A stretch of DNA of 64,000 nucleotides from Acanthacorydalis orientalis (GCA_034766995.1 CM068315.1:15861510-15925509), one strand, 5' to 3'; shown: positions 1 through 11,653, counted from the first letter of the stretch. Program-made: numbers and translations. The notes: a model not told the origin generated them from the letters alone.

Positions 1-1130
1 AACAAAACACATTTATATACTGTCACGGTTGAAGTATGACTGATATAAAAACACCCCATTGAATATAATTGACGACATTTGGGTTTGTCTAATACTTTTA
101 ATTTAACTGTGAAAGCAGCTCTATTATTGTTTATCGATAAATAAAATATATCAAGACTGAACTTTCAAATCAATTCAAACAGAACATTTAAACTAAATAT
201 AGAAATGATATTTTCAACTCGAAGATAATTACATCGTGAGAAAATCCTTTAAATAAGATATCGGTGTTGTTTCTCAAAGAACTATTTTATAATTTATATA
301 TATATATATAATTTGTAAAAGTATAGTTTACTTTAGAAAAATTGTACAAACAATGGAAAAATGTGAGAGAATTTCATAATAAACAAATCATAGATAAAAA
401 ACTGTTCTTGATCGATTCTCTGTATCGTAAAAATTCGCCGGCGCGGCTTGTTAAAAGCACGGACAGCCGCTTGTTTACATGTGTCGACTACCAAGTATCC
501 GACACTGTATACCATACGTTCAATAAAAATCGGATGAAAAACATGAATGACAATAATACTTAATTTACAGGAATGTCTCCCTTATTAAGTACCCGGTTCG
601 AACGTATAAATCGTGGCGTTGTCTTGTCCGCTGACGAGTCGTAAAGTACGTCTCGTTGCATTGCACTGTGATATATTCATCCGCGATCAATATAAAGAAG
701 CAGAAACGACAGAAAGACCACTGAATCAATATAATTACGATAAAACTATTACCGTAGACCTATTACCCGCTGATCCTGTCGGCAATGACGATGGTATAGA
801 AAGGCCGTTTCGAAATGATTTCTTTCAGTTAATACTTCGAATTTCAATGGAATATACGCATACGTGACGTGGCCGTAAAGTTTGTTCTACAATGAAAAAG
901 ACGGAACGAGAGAAGCATTTAACTGCAAACAAAGTTGTATGAATTTATAAAAAATTATTGCTATTTGTATAATACAAAGTAACCATATTACTTGACAATA
1001 AAATTGAACATTTTGAAATGTTTTTTTTTTCAGATGAAATAAGAATCGATAACTTAGTTAAAACTATATAATATTGGTAATAAAAAAGATAATAATTCAA
1101 TATCTAATAAAAAACTCTAATTGAGTCAGT
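1..1130. other. AT-rich intergenic DNA with a small GC-richer patch
   Basis: There is no recognisable gene. About 420-880 is less AT-rich than its surroundings and holds two overlapping short open frames (342-563 and 613-867, plus strand). Neither has a recognisable domain, and they sit in different frames without convincing splice sites between them. The rest is A/T runs and a short TA tract near 296-312. The patch could be a conserved non-coding element or the edge of an exon. Confidence 0.4.
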
Positions 1131-1136
1131 TATGAT

Positions 1137-1691
1137 TAGGTTGGTAGGAAAATAATTGCGATTTTTGTTTTCTGCATTCTAGTGTTATTTTTTTCAATGA
1201 AACTATCATTTCATTGTGTTAATGTTAATACCATTTTAAAGTGCATTTTTCGATCTCTATTTTGGTAACATTGACTGTGGTTTTATTATTAATTTTACTT
1301 AAAATTGGGCTATTTAATTAAACATGCAAAAGAAGAGCAAATTTTTGTATGAGTTCAAAACGAATGGTAAAGAATCAGAAACGGCTTGTAAATTAAATGA
1401 TGCTTTTCGTATGGGTACTGTTAAGGAACGTACGGTGTAGCGGTGGTTCCGAAATTTTCGTTCTGAGGAGAGCCTTGAAGATAAAGAAGACCGCGGGCTT
1501 CCTTCTTCAGTTCAACTGTTAACGACCAACTAAAGGCGTTAGTTAAATTAGAACCACACACAACAATTGGAGAGTTAGGCGTTAGTCATCCAATTATTAT
1601 GGATCACTTAAAACAGTTAGGAAAATCAAAAAAGAGATAAATATATATGAATTTGAAGGTCGTATTCCGCAATCATTTTTCTACCAACCAA
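1137..1691 (+). mobile_element. M1a: internally deleted mariner derivative (HTH region only)
   Basis: This is a 555 bp unit between TA-type target sites. The left terminus reads GGTTGGTAGGAAAATAATTG and the right end is its inverted counterpart. From 1324 the coding strand reads as the N-terminal part of a cecropia/Hsmar1-like mariner transposase: a FLYEFK block, an ETACKLNDAF block, TVKERTV, then a stop in place of Q, RWFRNFRS, ESLEDKED. A frameshift near 1510 follows, then NDQLKALV and SHPIIMDHLKQLG. After KSKK the sequence jumps straight to the 3' terminal region, so the whole catalytic DDD domain is missing. At least five more copies in this window share the structure. The ORF is dead here. 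Confidence 0.85.
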
Positions 1692-1913
1692 ATAAAAATA
1701 TACTTTTAATAACATTTTTATAATTGCTTAAGATTCAAATGCACAAAAACAGTCAAAACTCCATTTCTATTAAGACAAACTGCTTATGTTAGCGGTAAAA
1801 AGATAATTCATTAGTTTATTTATTTAGTTGAACATTGGTAAATAAATATATCATTTTATAAATCAAAATCGGCAAAAAATTTGAACCTCCTAAAGAATAA
1901 ATTTGTATCGTGT
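1692..1913 (+). repeat. Copy of the 60.9-62.4 kb satellite unit, attached to M1a
   Basis: The 220 bases after M1a closely match 62212-62435, the bases after M1f. Shared landmarks are an A-rich start, CACAAAAACAG, AAGACAAACTG, AAAAAGATAATT, TTTATTTAGTT and CAAAATCGGCAAAAAATTTG. The M1-plus-flank block therefore exists twice, in the same orientation, about 60 kb apart. Confidence 0.75.
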
Positions 1914-1979
1914 AAAAAAAGAGAAAAATGTATATCAATTTTAAGGTCATAAACTGCAGTTATTTTTCTACAAATCTAA
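1914..1979 (+). mobile_element. Solo 3' end of an M1 mariner
   Basis: About 65 bases match the M1 right end: an AAAAAAGAG run, TATATCAATTTTAAGGTCAT, then GCAGTTATTTTTCTAC. The rest of the element is absent, so this is a truncated second mariner end downstream of M1a. Confidence 0.55.
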
Positions 1980-2097
1980 TAAATCAATTGACATCTCTGG
2001 ATAAATTTATTAAAAAGAATTATTTTGAATTTCACAGTGCAAATAGTAATTGTCTTTTCTAATTTCTAATGTCTTTTTGTACATGAATTATTTTTTC

Positions 2098-2385
2098 ATT
2101 TGCCAAACCACAAAAATGTTTACTGTTCAAAAATATTTAATATATCATTATTGATTAAAATTTAACATTAATGATTTATTGAAAAATTTTTATTGTTGCT
2201 TATGTGCATCTTCAGAGCACTGTGATACAGAAAAATCTGTTTTTTTGTAATAAAAAATGCTGTATATCTTAGTTTTCTAAAAATGCACACAAGCAAAAAT
2301 TACAAATGATCAATAGTAATTTATTGAACATTTTAGACCAGAACATTTTTATGGTTTGTGGGGTGACAAGAATTCGTTTGTTTAA
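2098..2385. repeat. FB foldback family, both arms
   Basis: The left arm contains AAACCACAAAAATGTT, TGTTGCTTATGTGCAT and CTTCAGAGCACTG, then ATACAGAAAAATCTG. The right arm is the reversed complement (ACAAATGATCAATAGTAAT, TTATTGAACATTTT, GGTTTGTGGGGTGA, GAATTCGTTTG). The whole unit could fold as one long imperfect hairpin. This is one of the clearest two-armed copies. Confidence 0.75.
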
Positions 2386-3284
2386 GTTTATTGTAATTAT
2401 AAAAACAAACTTTAAAAAAATATTCTCTTAAATTCAGTACGTATATAATCTAATGATTCGAGTTATTATTGTGACTATATTGAAGAAGTATTAGCAAAAA
2501 AAATAATAAAATCACACCGCTGCGAACTATAAAAAAATAATTTAATTTTAATTACATCATTTTACCAATTTAATGATTTCAATACTCGAGCAGCATAATA
2601 ATTCATCTTGTCATTTTTTCCGAACATTAAAAAATAATTTAACACTGTTTAAATGAGTTCAATTGAACCGAAATCGTTTATTAGTATTTACATCGAACAC
2701 CACAACACAACATAGAACACAGATCAATCTTATCAAATGTGACAACAGAAATCGTACGCAACAAAATCAGTTCAAGCGGGAAAAGAAATCGTCGAATATA
2801 GCGCACCAATTAAATTTTAAAATGTCCTACGCTGAGATAAATCAGAGAACGAATGTGTGAACAGGTCAATTGCTGGGTCATGCAAGCATTCCATTTACGA
2901 GTTTCTTCTGCTTTTAATAGCGATATGGCGTGTTGTAATTAAATTAAAGTGAAATAAGGATTACAGAGTTTTTGATCGTATACTGTTGTTAGTTATTGTG
3001 CCAAAATCGCAAAAAGAAGTGAAAGTGTTGGACGCAATCAATCATTTTCAATGGTAAAATAATTAAATATCTATTTAATATATAAGTGTGTTGTATCATA
3101 AAGTTCAACGTCTAGTTTATCTTTTATTTTTCTAATTTGATTAGTGCATTTAAAAACAAAATCTATTATTTTGAATCTATCTGTTGCAATCAAACAAATA
3201 CTAAAAGATTAAACATATGAGAAACAGATTTTCTAACACAGAATAATTTATTTAATCCGTGCATCAATTCTTATAATTTCATAA
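2386..3284. other. AT-rich intergenic DNA
   Basis: There is no recognisable gene or transposon. A 65-codon open frame (2663-2860, plus) is Asn/Arg/Gln-rich with no known motif and is probably chance. Confidence 0.4.
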
Positions 3285-3445
3285 TTTTACTTTCACAAAG
3301 GATTCTCTTCTCACTCCAGAAAACACAAAATATTTTCTATTCAAAAATATTCAATAAATGATTGCTGATCATGACTGTTGTTTATGCGCATTTCGATGGC
3401 GATGCAATCATCTTCATAGCACCAAGATACAAAAGAACATCTAAT
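3285..3445 (+). repeat. FB foldback family, one arm
   Basis: One complete arm in the plus sense: ACTTTCACAAAGGATTCT, TCACTCCAGAAAACACAAAA, TTCAATAAATGATTGCTGAT, TGTTTATGCGCATTTCGATG, GCGATGCAATCATCTTCA, then AGCACCAAGATACA. It is close to the apparent family consensus. Confidence 0.75.
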
Positions 3446-3639
3446 CTTCAGTTAATCAAAAACTGTACTAGAACGATATCTACACTGAAACAGAAACCCT
3501 TATAGGATATAAAATGAAAATAGTACTGTTAATAGAAAATTAAATAAATTGTCGAATAAAAACAAATCGATAATTAAAACAGAGAAATATAAAAAAGATT
3601 CAGTTATCAATTAGTCAGAATTTTATTGTCTATAATTTA

Positions 3640-3930
3640 GGTATTTCAGAAATGTATTCTTTTTTCACATCGTTTTGAAGATGTGTTGTCATCTTCAGAG
3701 CATTCAAACACGCACACTTTTCTGTGCCTTGTGTATTTTTTCTCAGATTTATTTGCACTTTAACTGTAGATGATAGGATTTCTATCGAAATATACGTAAA
3801 AAATAATCAAAAGTGATCAATAATCATTTAGTAATCACATTTGGTCAAATATTTTTCTTATAGTTTGTAAAGTAAAAATAAATCATTTGTGAATTTAACC
3901 ACAGTGTTAGAACTGTATAGGGATTTGACC
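3640..3930. repeat. FB foldback family, two arms, inner ends diverged
   Basis: The left arm is reduced to a fragment with GTCATCTTCAGAGCATTCA. The right arm is longer (ATCGAAATATACGTAAAAAA, AGTGATCAATAATCATTTAG, AAATCATTTGTGAATTTAAC, then CACAGTGTTAGAACTGTAT). The last block is the family's outer terminus. Confidence 0.65.
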
Positions 3931-4183
3931 ATTTTTTAAAATCCAAGGGTTCTAAAAAAAACTCTTTCTAAAATTGTCAGTCACAAGGAACAATATATTC
4001 TTACAAAAATGTTCTATTTCTAGTGTTTTTTCATTTTAATGCATAATAAACGTTGTCTTTAGGAAAATGTCTTCTATAATCCAAAAAAAACAACTGCTTC
4101 AATTCAAAGAAGATAGTCATGTCTGTCGATTTTACCACTTATACATAAACCAAATTATTTGAAAAATAGAGAAGACCTTAAAG

Positions 4184-4558
4184 TAAATGATGGCATTTTT
4201 ATTCAAAAATGAAGATTGATTAAATTAGTAATCTGAACATGTCTTCATGGTCATTCATTCTCGTATCTACATAGTTTGGTTGTATTTTTTTTAAAAAAAA
4301 ACATTTACGTTACTGAAGATTATTGAAGAAGTAAAAGCAGTCTTATTCTACATATAAGTTTTTATTAATATAATTTTTCCTGCATTATCCTTTCTAACTT
4401 CTCTGCACTTAGGCCAACAGTTAATGAGCTTCTAGATTCTATCCTGAAGAAAGTTTTTATTCTTTTTCACAGACATTCTTGAATTGTATTTCTCATACAT
4501 GTATTAAAATAAATTAATGTAATACAAATCACGATTTTGATCTCCTGAACCACCTATT
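4184..4558 (+). repeat. Tandemly duplicated block, copy 1
   Basis: Shares ordered landmarks with the next block: AGTAATCTGAACATG, TATCTACATAGTTTG, a GTTTTTATTA segment, CCTGCATTATCC, TAGGCCAACAGTTAATGAGC and GATCTCCTGAACCACCTA. No coding signal. Confidence 0.7.
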
Positions 4559-4578
4559 ATAAGGAAGAAAAAATAGTA

Positions 4579-4915
4579 TAAATGATTGTTGTTGAGAATT
4601 TGTTGAGAATTTAAGATTGGATAAAATACTATTCTGAACGTTTCTACTCAGTCATTTATACGTATATCTACATAGTTTGATTGTATTTTTTTAAATAAAT
4701 ATCATTTAAGAAAGAATAAAAATCTTATAATTCATCCAGGGTTTTTATTAGGATCAAGTTTCCTGAATAATCCTCTCTCACTTTTCTGCTCTTATTGTTA
4801 GGCCAACGCTTAATGAGCTTCTAAATTCCGTCTTGTAAGAAATTGCGGATGATAAAATAAATCAGTGTATTTAAAATCTAGATTTTGAGCTCCTGAATCA
4901 CATATTTTGTAGTTT
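4579..4915 (+). repeat. Tandemly duplicated block, copy 2
   Basis: Second direct copy (ACTATTCTGAACGTTTC, TATATCTACATAGTTTG, CCTGAATAATCC, TTTTCTGCTCTTATTG, AGGCCAACGCTTAATGAGC, GAGCTCCTGAATCACATA). A third, short, inverted piece occurs at about 5045-5095 (TTAAGAGCAGAAAAG). Confidence 0.7.
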
Positions 4916-4939
4916 ATATTTTTCCTCAAGTGATTTTTA

Positions 4940-5863
4940 CCTTTTTAGCACATTAAAGGAATAATAAGGAGAATAATATTTTCTTTCTGATAAGAAAATA
5001 CAAGTGACTGCAGAAAAACGATGTTTTCAAGAATACAAATTATCGTTATGTTTTAGGTTAAGAGCAGAAAAGTTCAAGGAGATTATACAAAAAAATGGTA
5101 ATAAATGTCTTGTATTTAGAACAAAAGTTTTTTACGTCTTTTTTATTTTTGAGTTGCTCTCATGTCTGACTCAAGATGATTAAAATCGAAATAAGATAAT
5201 AACAAAAAGTGATTTCGATAATTCAGTACTTCAACAAGTTTTATAAAATAAATAATTGATTATGATTTCAAATTATTCAAAAAAGCACTCAACGACCGAC
5301 TAAAACGAATCAACGGCCGAAGAAAATAGTCCTACACCGTCCGATAATATATTTAGATTACACCTAATTTGTGTCGTAAATATTTGTTCGAATTCATTTC
5401 ATGTTTCCAATTCCATACCCACATAAGTGTTCAGACACTGTGAACAGATACAGAGAACAGTACACACACACACACACAAATTACGTATTGATTTTTATGA
5501 ACAATTTAAATAAATTTACATGTATAAATATGTGATCGTTTATTTGCAAGCGTATTATTTTTAATGCATGAATAATTTCAAAGATTGCCTGCATACATTT
5601 ATAACAGTTTCACATCAAGTATGATCATTACTGTACTGAGACTCAGACGTGCCCTTTTCGTTTTAAATTTAATCGAACGTTCGTTTTCTATTTATTGTTA
5701 TTTATACAGTTTTATAGTATATTATTTTTAATGTCTTACTTAAACAATTAGCTCCGTTGATTTGTAATTATATTCTTTTACGTTTTAGAAAGATACGATT
5801 CATTAAGTCAATCTGCATCTGATTATGCTGTATGGATTTTGAATTCGTTACATATATACATAC

Positions 5864-5871
<8 letters not shown>
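4940..5871. other. AT-rich intergenic DNA
   Basis: The inverted scrap of the 4.2-4.9 kb repeat lies at about 5045-5095, and a short (CA)n lies at 5463-5480. The 5580-5680 stretch is slightly GC-richer. No gene was recognised. Confidence 0.4.

Positions 5872-5902
<31 letters not shown>
5855..5902. repeat. (CA)n/(TA)n microsatellite
   Basis: A CACACA tract passes directly into a TA tract. Isolated, with no transposon edge seen beside it. Confidence 0.9.
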
Positions 5903-5903
<1 letters not shown>

Positions 5904-6475
5904 ACTCAGTGTACGATAACTGAAATACAGAAACAATAGAAAATTCACTTGAATCGTAACTAAAATGTAAATCTATTGAATACGTTCAAATCCATTAAAA
6001 TCGTTCAAATCCATTTGTCATGCAGTATTTCATTATTCTATTAGTTTTATGTGCGTATGAAACTGTGAATAAATCTAATAATTTCAGGATATTTCTGTTC
6101 ATAAGCGGGCATTCATTGAAAAGAATATTTTATGGGAACAAATCAATGAGTATGCCTTTTTGTATTGTTCGTAAACGTTGAAGAAGAAAATTACTTATGG
6201 TTAATTATTAATGAGTCTGTATTGAAAATCTAGGTTTATTGAAAGCTAGTATTTCTATTCAACTGCTTGCAATTTATGTGTATATTTATATATCAGTACA
6301 TGTATTATTTAACCGTTATCGTTCGGTTGATGTTTACAGAAAATGTCTGGTAGGTATGAGTTTTTTAACAGTTTAACAGATTTTTTAACTTGTGTTACTA
6401 TTATTATCAATTTAAATAAAAAAACAACTCATTTTTACATAAATACTCATTTTACTACAGAGTAATATTTCAGTT
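5903..6475. other. AT-rich intergenic DNA
   Basis: A short local duplication near 5985-6015 repeats CGTTCAAATCCATT. No gene was recognised. Confidence 0.4.
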
Positions 6476-6676
6476 TCTTCTCTATTTATTTCATTAAATG
6501 AGTATTTTTCTCTTATTTCAATAATAAATTTTTTTATTTTTTTTATTATTTATTTTCGTTATGACCATTGTAATTCTTTGAGTCTAGTACATATTTAGAT
6601 CCCCTCTCTATTTATTTATAATATGTTATTGGATGTTGTGTTATTCTATGAATTCAGCGTTGACTTTTACTTTCTT

Positions 6677-6744
<68 letters not shown>

Positions 6745-7300
6745 ATTGTATGATTATTTTTCTTCCTTTTTGTGATTTCATTATTTCGATATTTTTTTAA
6801 GTTTAAACTTGAAAAGTGTTTGACATATTCTTTTATGAATTTAGAGTAGATTTTGGCGTTCTCTCTATTTATTATTATCGTGTGTTCTTTTGCCTTATTC
6901 CAATAATATATTATGTTGATTTTTTTATTTATTTTCAATCTGTGATTCTTTTTGTTTTGTATTGTATGAGTTCAACATGAATTTGAGCTTTCTTTTATAT
7001 ATATTTGGTTATTTTATTGTTTTTCCTCTTATTCCATGATATAAATATAATGAATTTTTCAAATTTAGTATTAAAATGTGTTTTATATGTCTAGAAAGGT
7101 ATTTTGTGAATCCAGTGTTGATTTTGGGTTTTGAGTATATATTTTTAATATGTGATAGTTTTTTCGGTTATTTTATGAATCTGATATTTTTTATACATTT
7201 TATTTCTATTTATTTCATTTTATATCAGTTTTTGTGTTCTGGTATTCCATGAAGTTAACTTTTCTGTGTTCGTTATTTGTTATGTTGTATTATTTTTTTT
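6476..7300 (+). repeat. Degenerate tandem array, unit about 138 bp
   Basis: A T-rich motif recurs at about 6642, 6830, 6963, 7101 and 7246: CTATGAATTCAGCGTTGA, TTATGAATTTAGAGTAGA, TGTATGAGTTCAACATGA, TTGTGAATCCAGTGTTGA and TCCATGAAGTTAAC. Spacings are 188, 133, 138 and 145 bp. The long first interval contains the 56 bp TA tract and falls to about 135 without it. CTCTATTTATT boxes recur in the same phase. Confidence 0.6.
6680..6735. repeat. (TA)n microsatellite inside the 138 bp array
   Basis: About 28 TA units, then GTATGTATGTAT. It lies within the first unit of the tandem array, so it is an expansion inside a repeat unit. Confidence 0.95.
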
Positions 7301-7307
7301 CTTTTGT

Positions 7308-7851
7308 ATTAACAGGAAAATAATTGTGGTTTTTGTTTTTGAAATTTTAGTCTTAATTTTTTCTATGAAAGCGTCATTTCATCGTGTTCATGTTAATATC
7401 ATTTTAAAGTGTATTTTTCTGTCTGCGTTTTGGTAACATCAACTTTAGGTTTATTATTAATTTTGCTTCAAATTGGGCTATTGAATCAGAGATAGAAAAT
7501 AAGCGAATAAGAGCATTTTTTTATATGAGTTCAAAACGGGTTATAAGGCAACAAAAACTTTTGGTGTTGGTACTATTAAAGAACGTACGGTGCAATGGTG
7601 GTTCCAAAAATGCATGTTGGGGATGAGAGTCTTGAAGATGTTGAAGGTCGCGGGCGTCTTTCAGTTCATAACGACCAACTAAAGTCGTTAGTTGAATTAG
7701 AACCATGCACAACAATTCGATAACTTGCACAAAAGTAATGTTTTAATCATCCAACAGTTTTGAACTACTTAGAACAGCTGGGAAAATCAAAAAATCTGTA
7801 AATGTATATGAACTTGAAGGTCATAAATTGCAATTATTTTTCTACCAAACG
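7308..7851 (+). mobile_element. M1b: internally deleted mariner derivative
   Basis: About 544 bp, with the M1 left end (AGGAAAATAATTGTGG), a coding remnant and the same deletion junction after CTGGGAAAATCAAAAAA, ending in the M1 right end (CAATTATTTTTCTACCAA). Remnant words on the plus strand include TIKERTVQWWFQK, DESLEDVEGRGR and NDQLKSLVELEP. Several residues are lost near FKTG and stops are present. It abuts the 138 bp tandem array on its left. Confidence 0.8.
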
Positions 7852-7854
7852 AAT

Positions 7855-8620
7855 ATTATCTGAGTGGAAACATATTTCTATATCGAAAATGACATGTTTA
7901 TTTAAAAAAATACTTTTTATAAACAGCATCATTTCTCTTTAAAATAGAAAATTACTTAACAATACGATCAGTTTTCGAAACAGTGATTCAATATTAATTT
8001 AAGAAAGTTGTTGTGTTGTTATTCGTATAGAAATATTTTTTTCTTTTCAATTTGTCTTTTTATATGAAAACTAATAATACATTTCATGTAATTAATTCTT
8101 AAGAGGACTTAAACAATACTAATTGAATTTAGGATTTGATTCTTCATATAGAGATACTCGAGCTATCGATTTCAAATCGGTCCTCTGTAATTAGTTCAGG
8201 CATATTCATAAATATGTATAAATTAAACAAATTGTTATTAATAAGGAGCGCATTTGAAATAAAATTGAAATTAGTTAAAAATATATTCAATAAGTTTCTA
8301 AGATCAAATTAAAGTAATTTGAAAAACTTGTTGTATTTTCAGTCGTGTGGAAATCAATTTTTGTTTTAAAAATATTTGCTTAATAAATATAATTAATTGA
8401 TTTTTGAAGAAATTGAATAAAAAGTTTATTTATTTAAAAATATTGTAATCGAGGAAACGTTTAAATATGTTGATTTCTTTTAAAAATTAAATACCTATAT
8501 TAATATAAAATGTTATTAAAAAATAAATCAGTGTGCTCATTGATGACTGATTTCTTACATTGATTTCAAGAAATAAGTAAGAATAAACAGAGAGATAACT
8601 AATTCCAGCTTAATCCCTTT
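7855..8620. other. AT-rich intergenic DNA
   Basis: Low-complexity AT sequence with no recognised gene or transposon end. Confidence 0.4.
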
Positions 8621-8624
8621 AATA

Positions 8625-9005
8625 TTTTTTTTCATCGGCGCCAGTCCATTTAAATACTAATAAGAAGTTGCACAAACTTTCCCGTCGGCTGTACAAATAC
8701 TTTTTAAGTCCTTACCGCCAGAGATGCGACTATTAACAGCAGAGCTCCCATTTAGACCTGTGATGTAAACGAAGGATTCGATAGATATCCACCGGCATCG
8801 TTTAAATGAGACCTACCAAGCGTAATTCTTCTCTTATCGAACTGTTGTGTGTGCGTTGTTAAAAAGCGATCCGATGTGGTTGTTCGAGCAATACATCCGC
8901 TCACAGACAATTAGAAGAGAAGTGGAGAGGTTAGAGGAAATCGTCATGGTCAGAGGAGGCTATGAGTGGTTCCATGGACCGGATCGAGTTGCTCGTGAAA
9001 CTTGT
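8625..9005. other. GC-richer island, possible conserved non-coding element
   Basis: About 380 bp with clearly higher GC than its flanks and no simple repeats or transposon motifs. All frames are interrupted, so a coding exon of any length is unlikely. It may be regulatory or structural-RNA DNA. Assignment needs cross-species comparison. Confidence 0.4.
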
Positions 9006-9121
9006 TTTAGATGAGTGTTGGAAAAAATAACACTATTTGTTTTTTGGTATAATATTTCTACTTTTTCACTCTTTTACAATTTCGAGTCAAAATCCAGTGT
9101 CAACATGTAAAATATGCACAT

Positions 9122-9126
<5 letters not shown>

Positions 9127-9172
<46 letters not shown>

Positions 9173-9195
9173 CATATATATACATATATACAGAG
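9127..9195. repeat. (TA)n microsatellite
   Basis: About 20 TA units followed by a degenerate TACATACATATATA tail. No transposon edge seen at either side. Confidence 0.95.
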
Positions 9196-9604
9196 AGTTC
9201 CTAAAATAAGTATACAAAAGAATAGAGCGTAATTCTATATGTATAAATAGTACAAAATATGACAATATAACATATTTTATCCCGTTAAGGCCTATTTAAT
9301 AATGCGTTAATCTGTCATCACTTGTCATGTATCTTTTGTGAATTACTTCTGAAATTATTTTGACAGTGCAGCAATTTTACATTTAAATGAAACATAAATA
9401 TTTGTGTTGTTGTATAATTGTTCATAAACCCTTATATAGTAAACATTTTAGAAGTTAATCACAAAAGATGGATGTGAGGTATTGTTCGACTATCAAATTA
9501 TTAAATAGGCCACAAGAGTATGGAGAATGTTTCGAAAACATCAAAGAATCACATTATATACTTTATGAATACTTGTATACGTCAACACATTTGTTTATAT
9601 ATGC

Positions 9605-9765
9605 TAGATTTTTTGTACTCTGAAGATAATAGTATTGCCATCGAAATACACATAAACAATAATCGTTAATGATTTACTGAACGTTTATGATCAGAAAAAC
9701 AAGTAGTGAATTGTAGGCTGAAAAAAGAATTCGTCTGTGAAAATATGTATACTATGTTTTACTCG
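9605..9765 (-). repeat. FB foldback family, one arm (minus sense)
   Basis: Contains GTACTCTGAAGATAATAG, GCCATCGAAATACACATAAA, TTAATGATTTACTGAACG and AAGAATTCGTCTGTGAAAAT in the reversed order of the family arm. Confidence 0.65.
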
Positions 9766-9769
9766 AAAT

Positions 9770-10227
9770 ATGTAGATTTTAATAGAGTAATTAGTATAAC
9801 ATTTAGTCAGAATGCTTAGATGTGTCGTTTCTTACTCTAATGTATTTTTTTAATACTGTTTGATTTACAAATTCAGTTGCTCGCCTCATCCAATTTTTAA
9901 AAACTAGTTGCTGTTTCTTCAGATTTTTGTCAGAACCATAGTCGACATAAGGTTTAGTAAATGAATGAACTTCTGTACCTAAAAAATATTTATGGTAAAT
10001 AATTTCTTTGCACTTCTGTACTCTCTTTCCTTTAAACTTTTTTTTTAAATGAATTTATATACTTAACTTATATATTCCTAATTATTTTTACATTGTTTTT
10101 CTAAGTAACAATTATTTTACTTTCTTAGATGGCAATGGCCTCTGAAAACAATTAAGATTGATCGAATGACACTTTAACAATTATGTTGTTATATTTTTAA
10201 AAATTATATTGTGAAAAAATAGTCTAA

Positions 10228-10229
<2 letters not shown>
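9770..10229. other. AT-rich intergenic DNA
   Basis: Nothing recognised apart from weak FB-like words near 10130-10170. Confidence 0.35.

Positions 10230-10293
<64 letters not shown>
10230..10293. repeat. (TA)n microsatellite
   Basis: About 30 uninterrupted TA units just left of an FB copy. Confidence 0.95.
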
Positions 10294-10297
<4 letters not shown>

Positions 10298-10329
10298 AAA
10301 ACAGTTCTAATACTGTAATACACATAAAG

Positions 10330-10560
10330 TAAAAAAAAACAAATTATAGTTAAGTGTGAATTCCATCGTCTTTAAAGCATTTAGGTATAGATAAATCTAC
10401 AGGTACAGATTTTTCTGTATCTTGTTGCTTTGAAAATTAATAACAATAGCAACAGTCAATGATGATTCATTGAATATTTTTGACCAGAACATTTTTTTTG
10501 TGGATTAACTGACGAAAAAGGTATTCATTTATGACAAACAATGTATATAAATTAAAATGT
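10330..10560. repeat. FB foldback family, diverged
   Basis: The inner part reads TACAGATTTTTCTGTATCTT, with the right arm following (AATGATGATTCATTGAATAT, TTTTTGACCAGAACATTTTT). The left arm is eroded. Confidence 0.6.
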
Positions 10561-10782
10561 TTAAGAAATGAGTAATAAAAAAAACCACTAGTATTAGTTT
10601 AGACGGGACAGTGAATCTATATAATATTTTGTTTAATTAATACTGTTAATTAGTACTTAATTAATAGAAATATATATCTAGGTAGATAAAGTAGATTGTA
10701 TGGAAATATTTTTTTGTATATTTTTTTAAGACAGTAAATAAGTAATATAGAGCAAAGAGAAAGCTGTACTGACTGGCTGCTA

Positions 10783-10790
<8 letters not shown>

Positions 10791-10879
<89 letters not shown>

Positions 10880-10887
10880 TTATATAA
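10791..10887. repeat. (TA)n tract at the 5' edge of RTE fragment 1
   Basis: A long TA tract with GTATAT interruptions ends directly at the first base of the LINE fragment at 10888. Confidence 0.95.
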
Positions 10888-11651
10888 ATCACTTTATAGG
10901 GGAAAATGAAGAAATAAAAATAAAAGTTGAAAAGCTGTCACCTCTACTTAACTGATGATACAGATATTTTTCAAAATATCCCAAAAGAACTAGAAAAGAG
11001 AATTGAAGAATTAAAGAACTTCAGTCGTAAAGTAGGACTCAATATGAATCATAGAAAAATAAAAGTGATCTTTAATGCGTTTGTTCTTTTGAAGAAAAAA
11101 GAAATAAAAAATTCTAAGAAGTCACACAGTACGTTTATTTGAGCCAACTTATCAATATAGATGGATCGCTCATCGATGAAGCAAAATAGAAGAATAAAAA
11201 ATTGGTTGGATTTCATTTGGACGAAACGCTTCAATATTTAAGTAGAATGTACCACACAGAAAACAACATTATACGGTCAGTGTATTCTACCTGTACTCAT
11301 TTATGAAAGTGAAACATGGGTTTTTAATGCTAAAACAATGCAACAACTTAAGAAATCACAAAGAGGCATGGGTAAATGTACATTGACAATAACATGAAGA
11401 AATAAGAAAATAATAGGATGGATAAAACAAACTGGAGTTACAGACATAAGTAGAATATCGATGGATAAGAGAAATTATTAACTGAAAACCAAAAAGTTTA
11501 AAAAGACTAATGAATAGATAAAATGAGGACATAAAATTTATTCAAAATGTATGTGAAAGAGAAGCATTGAATCGTTTCAACTGGAAAGTTTTGATTCAGA
11601 GAGAAGAGGATTTCATTTCAGCAGTGGATCAAAAGAGGCCGATGATAATTT

Positions 11652-11653
<2 letters not shown>
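10888..11653 (+). mobile_element. RTE-like LINE, 5'-truncated 3' fragment, copy 1 (pseudogene)
   Basis: This is 766 bp of the C-terminal part of an RTE-type reverse transcriptase with stops and frameshifts. The part from 10927 keeps the catalytic-box region as HLYLTDDTDIF (family HLRFADDIVLI), then KELEKRIEELKNFSRKVGLN and NHRKIKVIFNAF. Further on come CILPVLIYESETWVFNAKT and a C-terminal W-rich tail that ends just before (TA)n at 11654. The 5' half (endonuclease and fingers/palm N-terminus) is absent. The first base lies 47 nt before a CTGTCACC landmark, exactly as in copy 2 at 17483. Clade is inferred from motif order. Confidence 0.8.

Noticed and set aside
585..610. CCCGGTTCGAACG, resembling a tRNA B box
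   Set aside because: No A box, no acceptor-stem pairing and no anticodon arm at the expected spacing.
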